From Tetrapyrgos nigripes (taxonomy: Eukaryota; Basidiomycota; Agaricomycetes; Agaricales; Campanellaceae), in NCBI GenBank assembly GCA_013368315.1, contig JAACJM010000017.1, positions 558,001 through 622,000 of the forward strand: a stretch of 64,000 bases of DNA, written 5' to 3'. The notes beneath the pieces are model-generated. The model ran no database searches, was not told the DNA's origin, and worked only from the letters and a program-made list of their open reading frames with translations. The translations under genes were made by a program, and so were the position numbers. This document shows positions 22,668-33,790 of the stretch, piece by piece. Every line of letters begins with the position of its first letter. Position 1 is the first letter of the stretch.

Positions 22668-25600
22668 ATCGATGCGTGCTTGTCGGCGGGACTTGCCGAG
22701 ACTGGAATCTGTCGGCGTTTTCCCGCAAGAATCAATCATGATGGCAATGTGTACGAATTTGGCTCTACATAAGGAAGGGTTAGGCACCAATAAGACCTAC
22801 GGTTTTAAATAGGACAAGCCTCCGTTGGCCAGCTCGATGTTCATTGGCTGAACCCTCGCGAATAGGCGCTTCATGTGAACCAATGTGGCGCAGGATATCT
22901 CGTCCCCAGTGTTCGGGTCCATTATCGTCGCTACATGGTCTGCTATATGATACAAGATATTATATTACACTCATTGAACTTCTACTTACTATTACTGATT
23001 ATACATTTGCATCACTACTAGCAAATGATATAGTAGGTTTTATCGACGGTATGACTAGGCTCTGTTCCCCCATCCTTCCCAATTTAATGTTACGGAAAAC
23101 GTAACACGCAAGAATACTCAGAAGAGCACTGTAGGGGGGTACGATCGTTGAATGATACTGGACTGGGATAGAGTAGAGTGTGATGATGAGTGTCAAGCTG
23201 ATTAACAAAGAGATCCTGGAAGGACGTCAACATTCGAATCAATAACTATCAAACAAGGACGATGCCACATGGGAGAGTTGTGATGGAGTGCACTTACATA
23301 TAATAGAATTGTCCGTCTCGGAGAAGGGATTTTGAGAATACGGGGAAGTACTTCCCACTGAAAAACGAGGTGGCTTTTTGTGGTAACGTACAGCCTTCCG
23401 GAGTTGTGAAGCGGAAAGTCCGGAAGAGCTGACACGAAATTGCAAAGTACACTGATGTGTCGAAAACTAATGACATGCAGATGGACAAGGAGCTGAACAC
23501 AGCCTGAAGTGGTCGGTAGGTGCAGCGCTCCGCAGTCGACATCGAGGGAATTGGTTGAACGAAGTAAAAGTCCAGGATTTCGGTTGAAAGTGTGAGAACC
23601 CAGAGGACGTTGAATGCCAGTCTGACTTTGAACTTGTCGTGGAAAATTGCATGAACACGAAGGAGGAAAAGAAAAGATATGGAGGAGTTGGAGAGGAGGA
23701 AAAAGATTGGATCCAGTATCCCAGTCATCAATTTACAATCGAGGTCACTATCGACTGATCCAAGTTATAGCCTTAAGTATGAGATACCCTTCTGCCAAGT
23801 TCAAAGTTCCTACTTACTAGCGTAGATAGCGTGGACCAGAACGCAACCCAACGATGAAAGCCTAGATCTTGATTGTCAGCGACACAAAATGACTTTTCGT
23901 TGTTGATCCCTACCGACACATGATGTAGACAATTGTCGTGAGTCTGAACTCTCGATGAATGTAGACTTCAATCTCGTCTTCTAGGTTTGTCAAGATATCC
24001 CAGATTATGAGCTGAATGCCAACGAAAGATTCGATGAGCTCGATTTGTCCAGGCAAAGTGGATTCTCACGTACCACCAACGAACTGACGGACACATATTG
24101 CATTGCTTGAGCAGCTTGGAGATGGCTGACAAGAGTGATGAAGGCAGCTTCATCGAGAACCGAGATAGAGGACGTATTGGAAGGGATCGACATTAACAGG
24201 GTTCTCTATCGTCCTACCTTTGGCGACAGGAGACTTTATAATCTCCTCCTCGACTGGTCCGTGCTGTACCTTTGAGAAGACATGAACGTGTATGGGCTGC
24301 ACGATACGACTAGAGATTGTCAGTTTTATGTAAGAGTCCGCACTTCGATCGAGGGACTAAGTGAAGACTGATAGTATGATAAGTTGTCTCTCCGTCTCGG
24401 ATTTGGACAAGCAATTGAGTCATATCAAAAACCTGGAGAAGAATTTCGAGTTTTACTATATCAACTGTGCTCTTGACACCGCCTCCTCAGTTGGTAGACC
24501 CATGAGCCGTAATACCACGACTGTCACGGCGCTAAATTAGGGTCCTCGTTAACTTGAGTCTTCTCAAGTTCTACGCCGCCAACGTGGTGAGGACCAACAA
24601 CAAGTCCGATCATTGGGCGACGTAGTCGAATTAAGTATCGGAAAAATGGGCGTGCTACTACTGTGTGGCGAGTGCGTTTGCTGGGAGGAAGGGTCAGACA
24701 GTTTCTTCTTCCTTCGTTAAAGATGCTTAGTCTCCTTGTGGCTTATGAGCTCTGAGGGTGCTGACTTTGCGATACTACATGAGAATCCCGTTGCTTACCA
24801 GGTAAAACAATATCTTGATCTTCCTCGAGGCTTGCTAGAAATACATGATAAAGAAGTCATGCCAGAGAGCCACCGAGCAACCTGACCGCGCGACGGGGCC
24901 AGCTATAATATCTTTGTCCGTGTTTCTATTGCGTTATTGCGCATCATGCATTCATTCTTGGTCCCATGATTAAACCTCCAAGTGCGCCACGTTACTAATA
25001 TGATCTTGACATAGCGCCCTTCATAGCATTTCATTGTCAACAATTCAAGAAGAACACAATATGACTGAAGTTTCATTTCCTCCGATATTGCTGCAGGAGT
25101 TGGTCACCCACTCGCCGAGCGCCACGATATTGCTCAACCATGCTCCACAGTCTCCTTGGAACGCCATCCACCAGTGGCTGATCATTGCGAGAGTATTTTT
25201 ATGTTTCTCGACGAGCCAGCTGACCTAGAGAACCCCATTGCTTGGTATCTTCTTACCGTGGAATTCAGCCTCGTGTATGACCAAGAGATGGCATTGGTGT
25301 ACCTCAGGTAGCCACTGACTTTCCAGAGAAGTCATACATTAAGGTACGTACACCCCTGAGCTGATTTTTTTAACAAGGTTCAACGATGAACGCATGTAGT
25401 GCGTAGCAGTGAAAATCAGTAACCCAAATCATCTGCAATAAGGTGGTACTTGCGACCTCAATCTCTTCAAGTTGAGAGAGTACTCCTTCGATCCATTCAG
25501 TGGCACCGGCCGGACGATCTTGCTCAGGCCAGCACGCTTCCCAATGTATACTTCCAAGGATCAATAGTCAGCTCGAACGGAAAATCAGCATACGAATCAT

Positions 25601-26218
25601 TAGCTAGTGAGTTGTTCGAGTCTGGGTCAAGTGTATGTACAATCCTTGGAGTAATCTATGAAGTAATTTACAGTCTGATTTCGCGACCAACATCGATCTT
25701 GAAGCCGAAAATATGTCGGTTTCTTCGTTTTCTTTCTACTCTCTTCGACGTCTATTTACTGTTAGATCTACATAGAAAATTCAAAAGCGTCTGCTGCGCG
25801 TCGGCCTCGATGTCGTTCGCCCCGACGACACTCACGTGTTCGCGACGACTTGGACATTGTTTGTCGTTTTCAAATTTCCAAGAAATTTCATCTTCCAACG
25901 TACCTCACATGACCCTGGGTTATCGCGCTCATCTTGTTCCAGTACAATGAGAGGCGATAATGTTAGTCATTCTTAGCGCGTTGCGAGTGCGTACGCAGTC
26001 CCTGACTCTCCTGGACCCTCATCAAAGATGCTAGCCACAGGAAGCCACAGGTCGAAACAGAATGCGTAGTATGTTTATTGCGAGAGTAGTACACTATACA
26101 CAAAGAGTGAAACATGTACTAGATCCCTGCACAAACTGGAATTCTTTTGCTCCGAGAGCAAACATCAGAGTTTGTAGTAGTCCCTTCAATAAAAGAATGG
26201 GGAAAATACAAAAAGAAA
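22570..26218. repeat. Segmental duplication copy A
   Basis: About 3.65 kb that recurs in the same orientation at 34,831-38,727. Shared parts are the dioxygenase tail, the five-exon membrane gene, the ATGACTGAAG unit, and the stretch from CGCGTTGCGAGTGCGTACGC to the right end. Copy B has about 90 extra bases after GGCGGAAG and about 400 extra bases near 37,990-38,390. Confidence 0.85.
22999..24193 (-). CDS. DUF6533-like multi-pass membrane protein, copy A
   Basis: Member of a large agaricomycete family of seven-helix-like membrane proteins of unknown role. Five exons join in frame to 311 codons: 24074-24193, 23914-24011, 23818-23861, 23298-23754 and 22999-23215. The first helix block SSLVLIIWDILTNLEDEIE matches the DUF6533 pattern. 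It is followed by LSSLGCVLVHAIYA, FFLLSNSSISFLFLLRVHAI, LQAVFSSLSICMSLVFDTSV and the typical SKSLLRDGQFYYM, then a last helix and ACYVFRNIKLGR near the C-terminus. Start MSIPSNTSS is the only ATG in frame upstream of the first helix. No stop or frameshift was found. The family resembles receptors but no ligand or coupling is known to me. Confidence 0.8.
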
Positions 26219-26276
26219 TACATCCATCAAGACGTTCTTCGCACCTTAAGCCTTCTGGACACTGCAGAATGCTCAT

Positions 26277-26700
26277 CTAAAGGTAGCCTTCCCTGCCACC
26301 AGGCACAGGCCCACTCGTGACATTCCTCTCCTCCGTATCATCTCCAGTCCTTTTCGACCCATTCAAAGGTTTCACAGACTCACCAAAATCTGCAAACGGA
26401 TTCTCCTTATCATCCAACCCATACCCCGGTTTCCCATCTCCACCTGCATTTCCCAGTGGCTTTCGATCTGCACCTTCAACGTTGCAACAAAGCTTGCTTG
26501 AGGAGGACCAGGAGGTGGGGCGTAACTTCTGTGATGAGGTGCTGTTGACCATATGGATATTGTTTGTAGCCGAGTGGAGGGACAGAACCGTCGTAAAGAG
26601 GGTTATAGTGCAAGGAATAACCAGTCTTGAGAGGTACGAATGATGTTGGCGACGCTGGTGGGGTCGAGAAGTTGACAGAAGAAGAAGAGCGGATCTTCAC
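26277..26700 (-). pseudogene. Pro-rich C-terminal tail fragment of an unknown gene
   Basis: Two overlapping minus frames, one with TPPASPTSFVPLKTGYSLHY and YDGSVPPLGYKQYPYGQQHL, the other ending ENPFADFGESVKPLNGSK. They look like one tail broken by a frameshift near 26,500. No upstream domain was found, so the parent family is unknown. Confidence 0.3.
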
Positions 26701-26861
26701 TCACATCCACTGATCCTCTTGTATGCTTCTCTGGTCAGACGCATAATTTGGAACGAGAACACATTGTAACGAGGTATCATTGAGCAATGAACGTGTAATT
26801 CCAGTCATTACAGGATTGAAACAGATGAATCAGATACAAAAAACAACGGTATAGGTAAATT

Positions 26862-27316
26862 TGCGGGGACCTGGCTTGGATTTGCGGGTACCATCCTAAC
26901 TTATCATATATGTCATTCTGTACTGTATAAAATATGTATATTAACTCAGAATTGTCTTCAAGATAGTGTATCTGATGCAAGGAAAGTGTAAAAATCTTCA
27001 AAAAAGAGGGATAAGCACAGCCACAATTTCGATTTTCTTTTTGTTTGTTTGCTATATTCTTACAGATCCTCTCTCAAAAAGGATATCAAGTCTCAATAGG
27101 ACACTTCTCCACCCTCACGAGCATAGCTCGGTGTAAAAATGTCAAGTGAAGACAACAACAGCTGGCTTCGGGAATTTCGGCATGTAGTGCGTCGAGAGGC
27201 CTGCTTTACGATCCTGAAGCTGTTAAAGCGAACTATCTTGTATATACATGTTAAGACATGAGTGATGCCCACTCATTGTTCAATAACAAGAAATGCATTT
27301 TGTAGAGGTCCCCGCA
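26862..27316. mobile_element. TGCGGGGACC-ended inverted-repeat element (1)
   Basis: Starts TGCGGGGACCTGGC at 26,862 and ends with the reverse complement GGTCCCCGCA at 27,307-27,316. The 455-bp body is AT-rich and has no gene. A second element with the same ends lies 14 bases further on. Confidence 0.5.
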
Positions 27317-27330
27317 TGTGGCTGTACACT

Positions 27331-28099
27331 TGCGGGGCCCTTGCAGATACCCTAAGCAAAGGTTTTCAGAACCATCAATTGACCAGCCAACAGTTTCTTA
27401 TGGAAGATAGTGACTCTGTAGTAGAAATAATATTGAGTTAATGATAATCTGGATTGTGCTGATGGCACAATATTTGCTGCTTGAACTGGACTTTGGCAAC
27501 AATGACTGAAGTGAGAGGACACAGAAAGCAGGAACCGGACGACACGCGTATTGGGAACTATGTATGGGTAAATAAGTAAGTACTACAGATAAGAATAAAA
27601 CTAAAGAAATCCTAAGAAATCATAGCAATTGAAGGGCATATTGAGATATGAATTCAAATTTATTCAAGATACAGGGACTTGAAGAGGATTTTCCAAGAAA
27701 TGATAGATGAGGAGGGACCTAATAAGATAGACATTAGGGAAGGAGGGTCATTGTAACTGAGACTGTGGTTGGGGTGAAATGAAACAGAGACTTCTATGCT
27801 AATGTTAAATTACAGTTGTGAACTGGAATAGATATTCACAATTAAGGACTAAAAGCTCTATGATCTATGAAATTATTGTCTATGCTGTTTCTTAGATATT
27901 TGATCATAGTTAGTCTCCCAAGAACCAACTACACATGCAGCTCTTGAGGTGACTTTGTCACTTGTATCCCATAGCAAGACTACTCAGTGATATTCATAGT
28001 GGGTACTAGGTAAGGATGTATTTATTATGCAAAGAACTGTGTTTTCGAAGAAGATTTAGGTAGTAATGATAAGTAGTAGGATATCCGCAGGTCCCCGCA
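27331..28099. mobile_element. TGCGGGG-ended inverted-repeat element (2)
   Basis: Starts TGCGGGGCCCTTGCAGATAC at 27,331. The reverse complement of its right end reads TGCGGGGACCTGCGGATATC (to 28,099), so the matching ends extend over about 24 bp. No coding capacity. No target duplication was recognised. Confidence 0.6.
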
Positions 28100-28140
28100 G
28101 ATTTCTGAGACCCGATACACTCATTCCCGGTGGTTAGCGA

Positions 28141-29193
28141 TCATTCCTTCTCAACCGCTTCTGCCATCTTTCCAAGTGTATTGAATACCCATGTCGCACT
28201 CGACTCTAGTTCCTTGGGTCCACCCATACTGGTTCCTTCCCTATCAGTGATCCAAACCGTCTCCAACCCCAACTCCTTCGCCGGTATGATATCATGGAAG
28301 ACACTCTGCGCAACCCACAACACCTTGTCCTTGGCCTTCACCTCTTTACCCTCTGGATCGTTCAATAAATCCGGGTGCTTCTGAATAAGATCCAACGTCA
28401 CATTGAACCCATGATGAGCAGGCTTGTACGATTTCACATCTTGCGTTGTGAGGATCAGCGTGAAGGGAGATTTGGATTGGGGTTGGTTGTGACGACGGAA
28501 CCGACCAAGAGAAGGGGATTGGTAAATCTCAGGATCGCATGACGCTCCTGAATCGCCTTCGGAAAATTCGACGAGGGTATATCCGTACGAATCCCGGTCG
28601 ACGTTGGAAAGGACGCAGAGTTTGTAGTATTTGGAAAGAATTTGGAGAGCGCTCGGACTATCGGGGAATATGGCCAATCATTTACTGATTTACCAAAGGC
28701 AGCGTGTTCCTCGGAAGTAAAGAAAGCAGGCTCCAACGCCGACTTGGATGTGCCAACGTCGGATTGCGATGCAGTAGTCGAAGGGTCGCCTTCAAGCGTG
28801 GTTTTCTCTACCTCCTTCCCTGATGCAGCTCTCAACCTCTCCTCCAGTACCTCGTGCGATTTAGAAGCAGGTCTGCATACAGGAGATCAGGTTGTCTGGC
28901 TTGTAGATCTGCTTCAACAGCCGTGAACGCTTTGAGTACCTCGTCGCGGGACCAGGAAGATGATGCAGGGTATTTGGCCAGGAGTGATTTGATTCAGTTG
29001 TATATTCCAGTCTCCCAGTCCTATGGCCGACAACGAAAGGATAGGTAGATTTTGGGGAGAGGAATGTCGATAAAGGATCAGCATCAGTTACATCAAGAGC
29101 AACGTCATAGGATGAAAACTGGACTGCACCACAAGAGTCCCGTAAGTATCAAAGACTAGCACTTTGAAGTCAGTAAGTTTCTGAGAGGGCATG
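28141..29193 (-). pseudogene. Haloacid dehalogenase-like hydrolase relic
   Basis: HAD-superfamily fold, haloacid-dehalogenase type II-like. The start MPSQKLTDFKVLVFDTYGTL carries the nucleophile Asp motif. After an intron ending near 29,060, DWETGIYN is followed by an in-frame TGA. Next come SRDEVLKAFTAVEADLQARQ, a frameshift at ADLL/KSHEVLEERL, and another before FPDSPSALQILSKYY. The last part is open: VLSNVDRDSYG, TTQDVKSYKP, and LWVAQSVFHDIIPAKELGLE with ETVWITDREG. All motif blocks are in order, but one stop and two frameshifts mean no full protein. Confidence 0.75.
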
Positions 29194-29399
29194 GTATTTG
29201 GAAAATTTAAAAGGATATCGAGGATTGGAAGGGTAAGTGGTAAGTGATCAAGTTGATCCATCATTATTTCGGTTATCTCTGAGTCGGGACCGAACCGTGA
29301 CTTGCAATTGGCTTTGTATGCGCCCTTCTTCTACGAGCTCGGTCTCATCCGAGTCTTAGCGCGTTGCGAGTGCGCACGCCAAATTGTCCGGGAACGCAG

Positions 29400-29540
29400 G
29401 ATTACGGGACATACCTATTACGGGACAACGGGACACATATACGAGACAACATACGGGACACTTACGAGACAAAAAATAGATACGAGACAGAAACGTAGCA
29501 TACGGGACATAGAATCTACGAGACAGGTATACGAGACAGC
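29400..29540 (+). repeat. Left subterminal array of ACGGGACA / ACGAGACA
   Basis: About ten copies of ACG(G/A)GACA, usually preceded by T or AT, with irregular spacing of 8-20 bases. Confidence 0.8.
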
Positions 29541-29651
29541 TATACAGGCCACAGGCCAGTGTGGGAAACTGGCTTTCTAAGTTTGGAAAGAACGCAAGGT
29601 AACGCGTCATCGCCCTTCTACAGCCCTCCGCGCACCTTCCTCCTGCTGTAA

Positions 29652-31842
29652 ATGGTTTCTATCTCGGAGCTGGTACAAACGCTTCGGGCGAAGTCCATAG
29701 ATCTGCAAAATTTACTGCTTTCTCAAGTTATTGCGTTTGTCTTTCTATGTGCACACATCAAAAACAACATTCTTTCTATTTGGCCCTCAAATCAACTGCC
29801 GACGGATCCTCCACCATTTCTTCCAGAAGAAACCAACGTTTTCCTCCAGCAAGCTTGCAACTTGAACCACTCAGATGTCGAAGCCTGCTGGTCTGCCCTC
29901 TCCAGCGATATATGGCATTCAGACAACGTTCTTCAAGGTGTACAAGGGAATCAAGCACTGCAGAGGATATTCCAAGCACATGGAGGCAGGATATATCGTG
30001 AGTGTCCCTTTTATCAGTTTGTTTGAGATTAATAGCAGTTATTTTTTGGTACTAGCATCCTTCCTGAGCCTCTGGCCCCCAACGTCCGTATGCCTTAACA
30101 AATCTTGCCCATATGTAGTTCATCGCAAACCGCTCAAGCTACAAGGCACAGTAGAGCATGAGGGTGTGCTTTATACACGAGATCAGGGTGCAGTGGCCGT
30201 CCGTATTCACCAAATTACATGTGAAGGTAAGTCCTATATATCTTCGTTTTATTATTACTTCAATCACGGCAGCACCTTTCAGGATGTCGTGTGGTGTATC
30301 ATCATGACTATTACATTGTCAATGATCCAGACCTCGGGCTCCGTATGCGCGTCTATTGCGACATGGATGTTGCCTATAGTGGAAGAGCTCTGCCAGAAGT
30401 GATTCAGGTCGCAACACATCATTTCGTTGAAGTTAGTGTCGCACTCGCTTGGAGATATAGCATGCTGTTCTCATGGTACGCAAACCTTTTATCTTGATGC
30501 ATCCAAATTCCTGATTATTGTGTTCTTTATGTAGGACATCTGCCAGTGGTTGCGCTGAAGCGTACAAAGCATGCGATACGTATGGGAACGTTCCATTATC
30601 CTGGCCGATATCACCTTCTCTTTGTACCGAATATATATATGATGCATTCAAAGTAATTTCACTTCTCGAGTTTCATCATTCCCACTCTTTATGTCTTCGA
30701 GTCCCTCAAACTATCGACCAAGCTGAGCGGTTCAACAACGCTATGCTCAGTATGAATGAGTATATCAATGTGCAAGGACAGCTGGAAGTTAATCATCGTT
30801 GTGAGAAATGCGTTCGGCGTTGGATAAATGAGACTGGCAATGGTAAGTAATCTTTGACTTGCGTGCAGTGTTATAAATCTGATAGTCAGTTAGAGCAAGA
30901 GATCTTTGCTGTCGTATGTGATGGAGTGACTGTAGGACGTCCGACATGCGCAGTTGCTCACTGTAGACAGCCATTATCTACCACGAAGGTGACATTTTGC
31001 ACAACACATTTTGCGGAGGAGAATAGATGTCGGGTGAACGGTTGTACAGCACTTGTGACGCAGGGTTCAAAGACGTGTTCGAACTTGGAGCACAAGGCAG
31101 CAGAGAGGAAGTATAAAGAGGTGGGTCAGTCTATTTTCCAACTGAAACGAAGATATGGAGTGAGTGATAGCGGGTGGAATGAAGGGGAGGATATGGACTC
31201 GGGAAATGGGATTGAAGTCGAAATTATTCAAGAGGGGCAGAAATCAAAGGTGCGAGGATGGTTCAGACGGAAGCGTACCAATTAATCATTGCTCCATGTG
31301 GTATTATTCTTGCTCGCGAGATGTTCTATCATTCAGAAGCATTCTCTTTGGTTGCCGTAAGTGAATGCCGCTCGATGTTCAAGCCATTCTAACATCATAC
31401 CTGACAGGCATTTTGCAAGAACACCTTTCAAAGTCGGCGTAAACCTGACCATTTCATCTACGACACGAACTGTATTCTTTCAAAGTATGTTTGGAATCCT
31501 GGCAACAGTGAAATGTGCACCTTCTTTAAAGATATCAAGTTGGCCGTCGACGTCTTTCATTTCAAAAGCAAACACAAGGAGGAAGATGAGTACTGTGGGC
31601 AGAATTGCAATCCGGTTGACTTTCCAGAGCTGCTTTACGTTGACCAGAATGGTAAACTGAAGTGGTACTTCAACACTTCAATTGCAGGACAAACGAACGC
31701 TTGGTTTGGTCGGTATCAGCCGTTGTGTCGAGAAATGGGTTGCATTTTCTACGAATTCTTTTTGAACCAGATGATTATGATGTATAATGTAGAGAAGAGG
31801 AAGCAGCTGGAGAGGGATGGGTATAAGCCATCATATTGGTAA
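29652..31842 (+). pseudogene. CxC5/CxC6 KDZ-associated protein gene, one frame break
   Basis: Matches the agaric protein type annotated as CxC5 plus CxC6 cysteine clusters associated with KDZ transposases. Exons: 29652-29997, 30056-30226, 30283-30475, 30535-30842, 30894-31356 and 31408-31842; introns of 50-60 nt join in phase. The CxC5 part has VCLNKSCPYVV and ITCEGCRVVYHHDYY, then FSWTSASGCAEAY. The CxC6 part has CDGVTVGRPTCAVAHC, CTTHF, CRVNGC and CSNLEH. The C-terminal block reads HFIYDTNCILSKYVW, AVDVFHFKSKHKEEDEYC, NTSIAGQTNAWFG and FYEFFLNQMI. A frame break lies at about 31,275-31,285, between RRKRTN and LIIAPCGIILAREMFYHSE, consistent with a few lost bases; otherwise about 640 codons are open. 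It fills the left half of the mobile element. Confidence 0.8.
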
Positions 31843-31963
31843 AATAGCACAATAGTATGTTAGGAAATGATAATTGTATATTTGAAGCCACCATATGACG
31901 GTCAAGTATTTTGGTACACCATATAAGCTAGGTTTTCCGCATGAAAGGAGAAAGAAGGGAAAT

Positions 31964-31990
31964 GAGTATTCGGTGAGATTCCGAATACTC
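31964..31990. repeat. Perfect 10-bp hairpin downstream of the CxC5/CxC6 gene
   Basis: GAGTATTCGG pairs with CCGAATACTC across a 7-base loop, about 120 bases after the stop codon and inside the mobile element. Confidence 0.7.
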
Positions 31991-32590
31991 TAGAAACCTA
32001 CAACTAGTAGTTTAGATACTAGTTGTGAGGGGTTTGCCTGAGGGCTTGGCCTGAGAGGTTCCGTGCAAGCGATAGATCACGTGATTAGAATCGTGATAGC
32101 TTACAAACGCGTCGAGAACGCGAAAGGGTTCCTAAAAAGGAGAACCCAAAGGAAAGAAACCTCAAAGGTCAAGACCTGAGCTTCCAGGGTCCAGAAGACA
32201 AAATCTTAAGCCATCTGGAGCACCCAGAAACTAAAGGGATGTGGCGGGTGGGAGCAAAAAGAGGAGAACTAGAAGAGAGCATGTGCGAAGGGACGAGGCA
32301 AAGACGACGAGGACGCGACGTTGACACGTTGACGCGCGTCCCGGCCAGACTCGTCCTTTCCCATGCTCTTTCTAGCTTATCGCGGAGTTAAGTACTGATG
32401 GAAGATGACGGTACAAAAGGTATCACTATGTAGTAACTAGTTGCATAAGACAAGTATGATATGGTAAAAAAGGTATCGCTATGTAGTAACTAAGGTACAG
32501 TATCGAAAAGGTATAGAAAAGGTAATACAGGTATCACTAGGTATCACTGCGATAACAATCTAATGTAACTAATTGCAAGAAACTAGGTAA

Positions 32591-33087
32591 TTACTTGCGG
32601 TGGTCCAATACACGGCAATCCCTATCATCACAGTGAGCACGGCATTGCTTCTGTGTACACTTGGTATTCGCTTTCCTTCTGCACTGAAGGTCAGCGTCAC
32701 AAACGAGGCCGGCTTGACTCGAAGGAGGGGGTCTGGACCGGGAAGACATGTAGTGCGAGGACGAATGCGAGGACGAATGTGAGGAGAACTGGCTGGACTG
32801 GCTGGAAAAGTAGTAGGCACTGTCTGACACTTTCCACCGAAAGAACTTGCAGGGTATGTCTCCAGGGTGCCTTTCGTTACACTACAATACAGAGAAGTTA
32901 GTACAGTAAAAAAAATACAAGCAAAAAAAGTCATACGCACACTAGCAAAAAGTCGTCCTTTACTGTTCGGCCTCTTGGATACAATCCAAACTAAGAAGCT
33001 GACCGGACACTCAGGGCAGTCACAAAACACGCCTTTTGAGTAGCTAAACTCGTCGGGGTCTTCGAAGTAGTAGGGGTCCTCAAGCAT
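32591..33087 (-). CDS. GRF-type zinc-finger protein carried by the mobile element
   Basis: Two exons are supported: 32941-33087 and 32591-32881. The intron 32882-32940 has a GTGCGT donor and a CTAAC branch-like motif. The joined frame reads CDCPECPVSFLVWIVSK, RPNSKGRLFASC, then PCKFFRWKV, the pattern of a GRF zinc finger, a small single-strand nucleic-acid binding module in repair enzymes. A Ser-rich linker and a second Cys cluster (CDADLQCRRK, CTQKQCRAHC) follow. One or more 5' exons are likely, because an in-phase upstream exon ends FGFVSR before YMLEDPYYFEDP. It lies opposite and downstream of the CxC5/CxC6 gene within the same element. A role in transposition is an inference from position only. 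Confidence 0.55.
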
Positions 33088-33351
33088 ATACCTGGAAATA
33101 CATTAGCAAAAGTCCAGCAAACGTACAGTAGCCAGTAGGCACGCTTACCTGCTCACAAACCCAAACGAAAGGAAGGTGGTTATGAATGAAGGTCTAAAGG
33201 CATATAATTAATCTCTAGTAGATGTATCTAAAAGGCGGCTAGCTCACCGTTACAGGAAACGCGTTATAATCGTGAATTGTCGTGGTACGTGAAGAGATGA
33301 GGATAGGCTGGCGGGCCTGGCACCAAATTGTGTCAAACAAATGTCTCGTGA

Positions 33352-33515
33352 TTTGGTCCGAAGTCCCGTATCCAAGTCTCGTATCTAAGTCCCGTACATG
33401 TCCCGTACATAAGTTGTCCCGTACATAGGCTGTCCCGTGTAGTGTCCCGTACCATGTCCCGTGTAATGTCCCGTGTAATGTCCCGTAATATGTCTCGTAA
33501 TACGTCCCGTAGTCC
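33352..33515 (-). repeat. Right subterminal array of ACGGGACA, inverted
   Basis: About thirteen GTC(C/T)CGT words on the plus strand, the reverse complement of the left array's ACG(G/A)GAC. Confidence 0.8.
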
Positions 33516-33542
33516 TGAGTTCCCGGATGCTCTCGCGCACGC

Positions 33543-33790
33543 AGTCCCCGACTCTCCCGCCCCTTGTAAAAAAAAAAGAAAAATGACTAAAGTTGCTAGC
33601 CACAGATTGATGAGATCGTGATAGAATGCGTGAGAGTAGTGCACTACACAGAGAGAGAAACATCCTTAGTATTGATTAGTACTTCCAAATCATAACATGC
33701 AGAGGGTAGCACAAATCAGAACCCTTTCGTCCCGAGAATATCAGTAGTATGTAACATCAGAGTTTGTAGCAGTACATTCCTCGGGTAGAT
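33543..33790. repeat. Partial segmental copy D, right flank of the mobile element
   Basis: Continues the segmental repeat after the element: AGTCCCCGACTCTCCCG, TTGCTAGCCACAG, AGAGAGAAACAT, ATGTAACATCAGAGTTTGTA. It matches 38,478-38,690 and 25,990-26,185. The left flank of the same copy is 29,340-29,379. Confidence 0.7.

Larger units (their letters stand above)
29380..33534. mobile_element. 4,155-bp DNA element with 8-bp TSD, TIRs and a CxC5/CxC6 gene
   Basis: GCGCACGC occurs at 29,372-29,379 and at 33,535-33,542. The left end (CAAATTGTCCGGGAACGCAG...) and the reverse complement of the right end (GAGAGCATCCGGGAACTCAG...) match at 24 of 32 positions, with a core TCCGGGAAC.CAGGA.TACGGGAC. Inside each end lies an array of ACGGGACA-type words in mirror orientation. 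The uninterrupted site is visible in segmental copies A and B (near 25,985 and 38,470: GCGAGTGCGTACGCAGTCCC). Cargo is a CxC5/CxC6 gene (+) and a GRF zinc-finger gene (-). No other transposase was recognised inside. Confidence 0.8.

Noticed and set aside
29400..29540. ACGGGACA array as a CRISPR array or telomere-like repeat
   Set aside because: Units are too short and irregular, with no spacers, and it is matched by an inverted array at the other end of a mobile element.
31250..31300. An intron to explain the frame change in the CxC5/CxC6 gene
   Set aside because: The only GT..AG pair in reach is far too short and would remove conserved residues; a small deletion explains it better.
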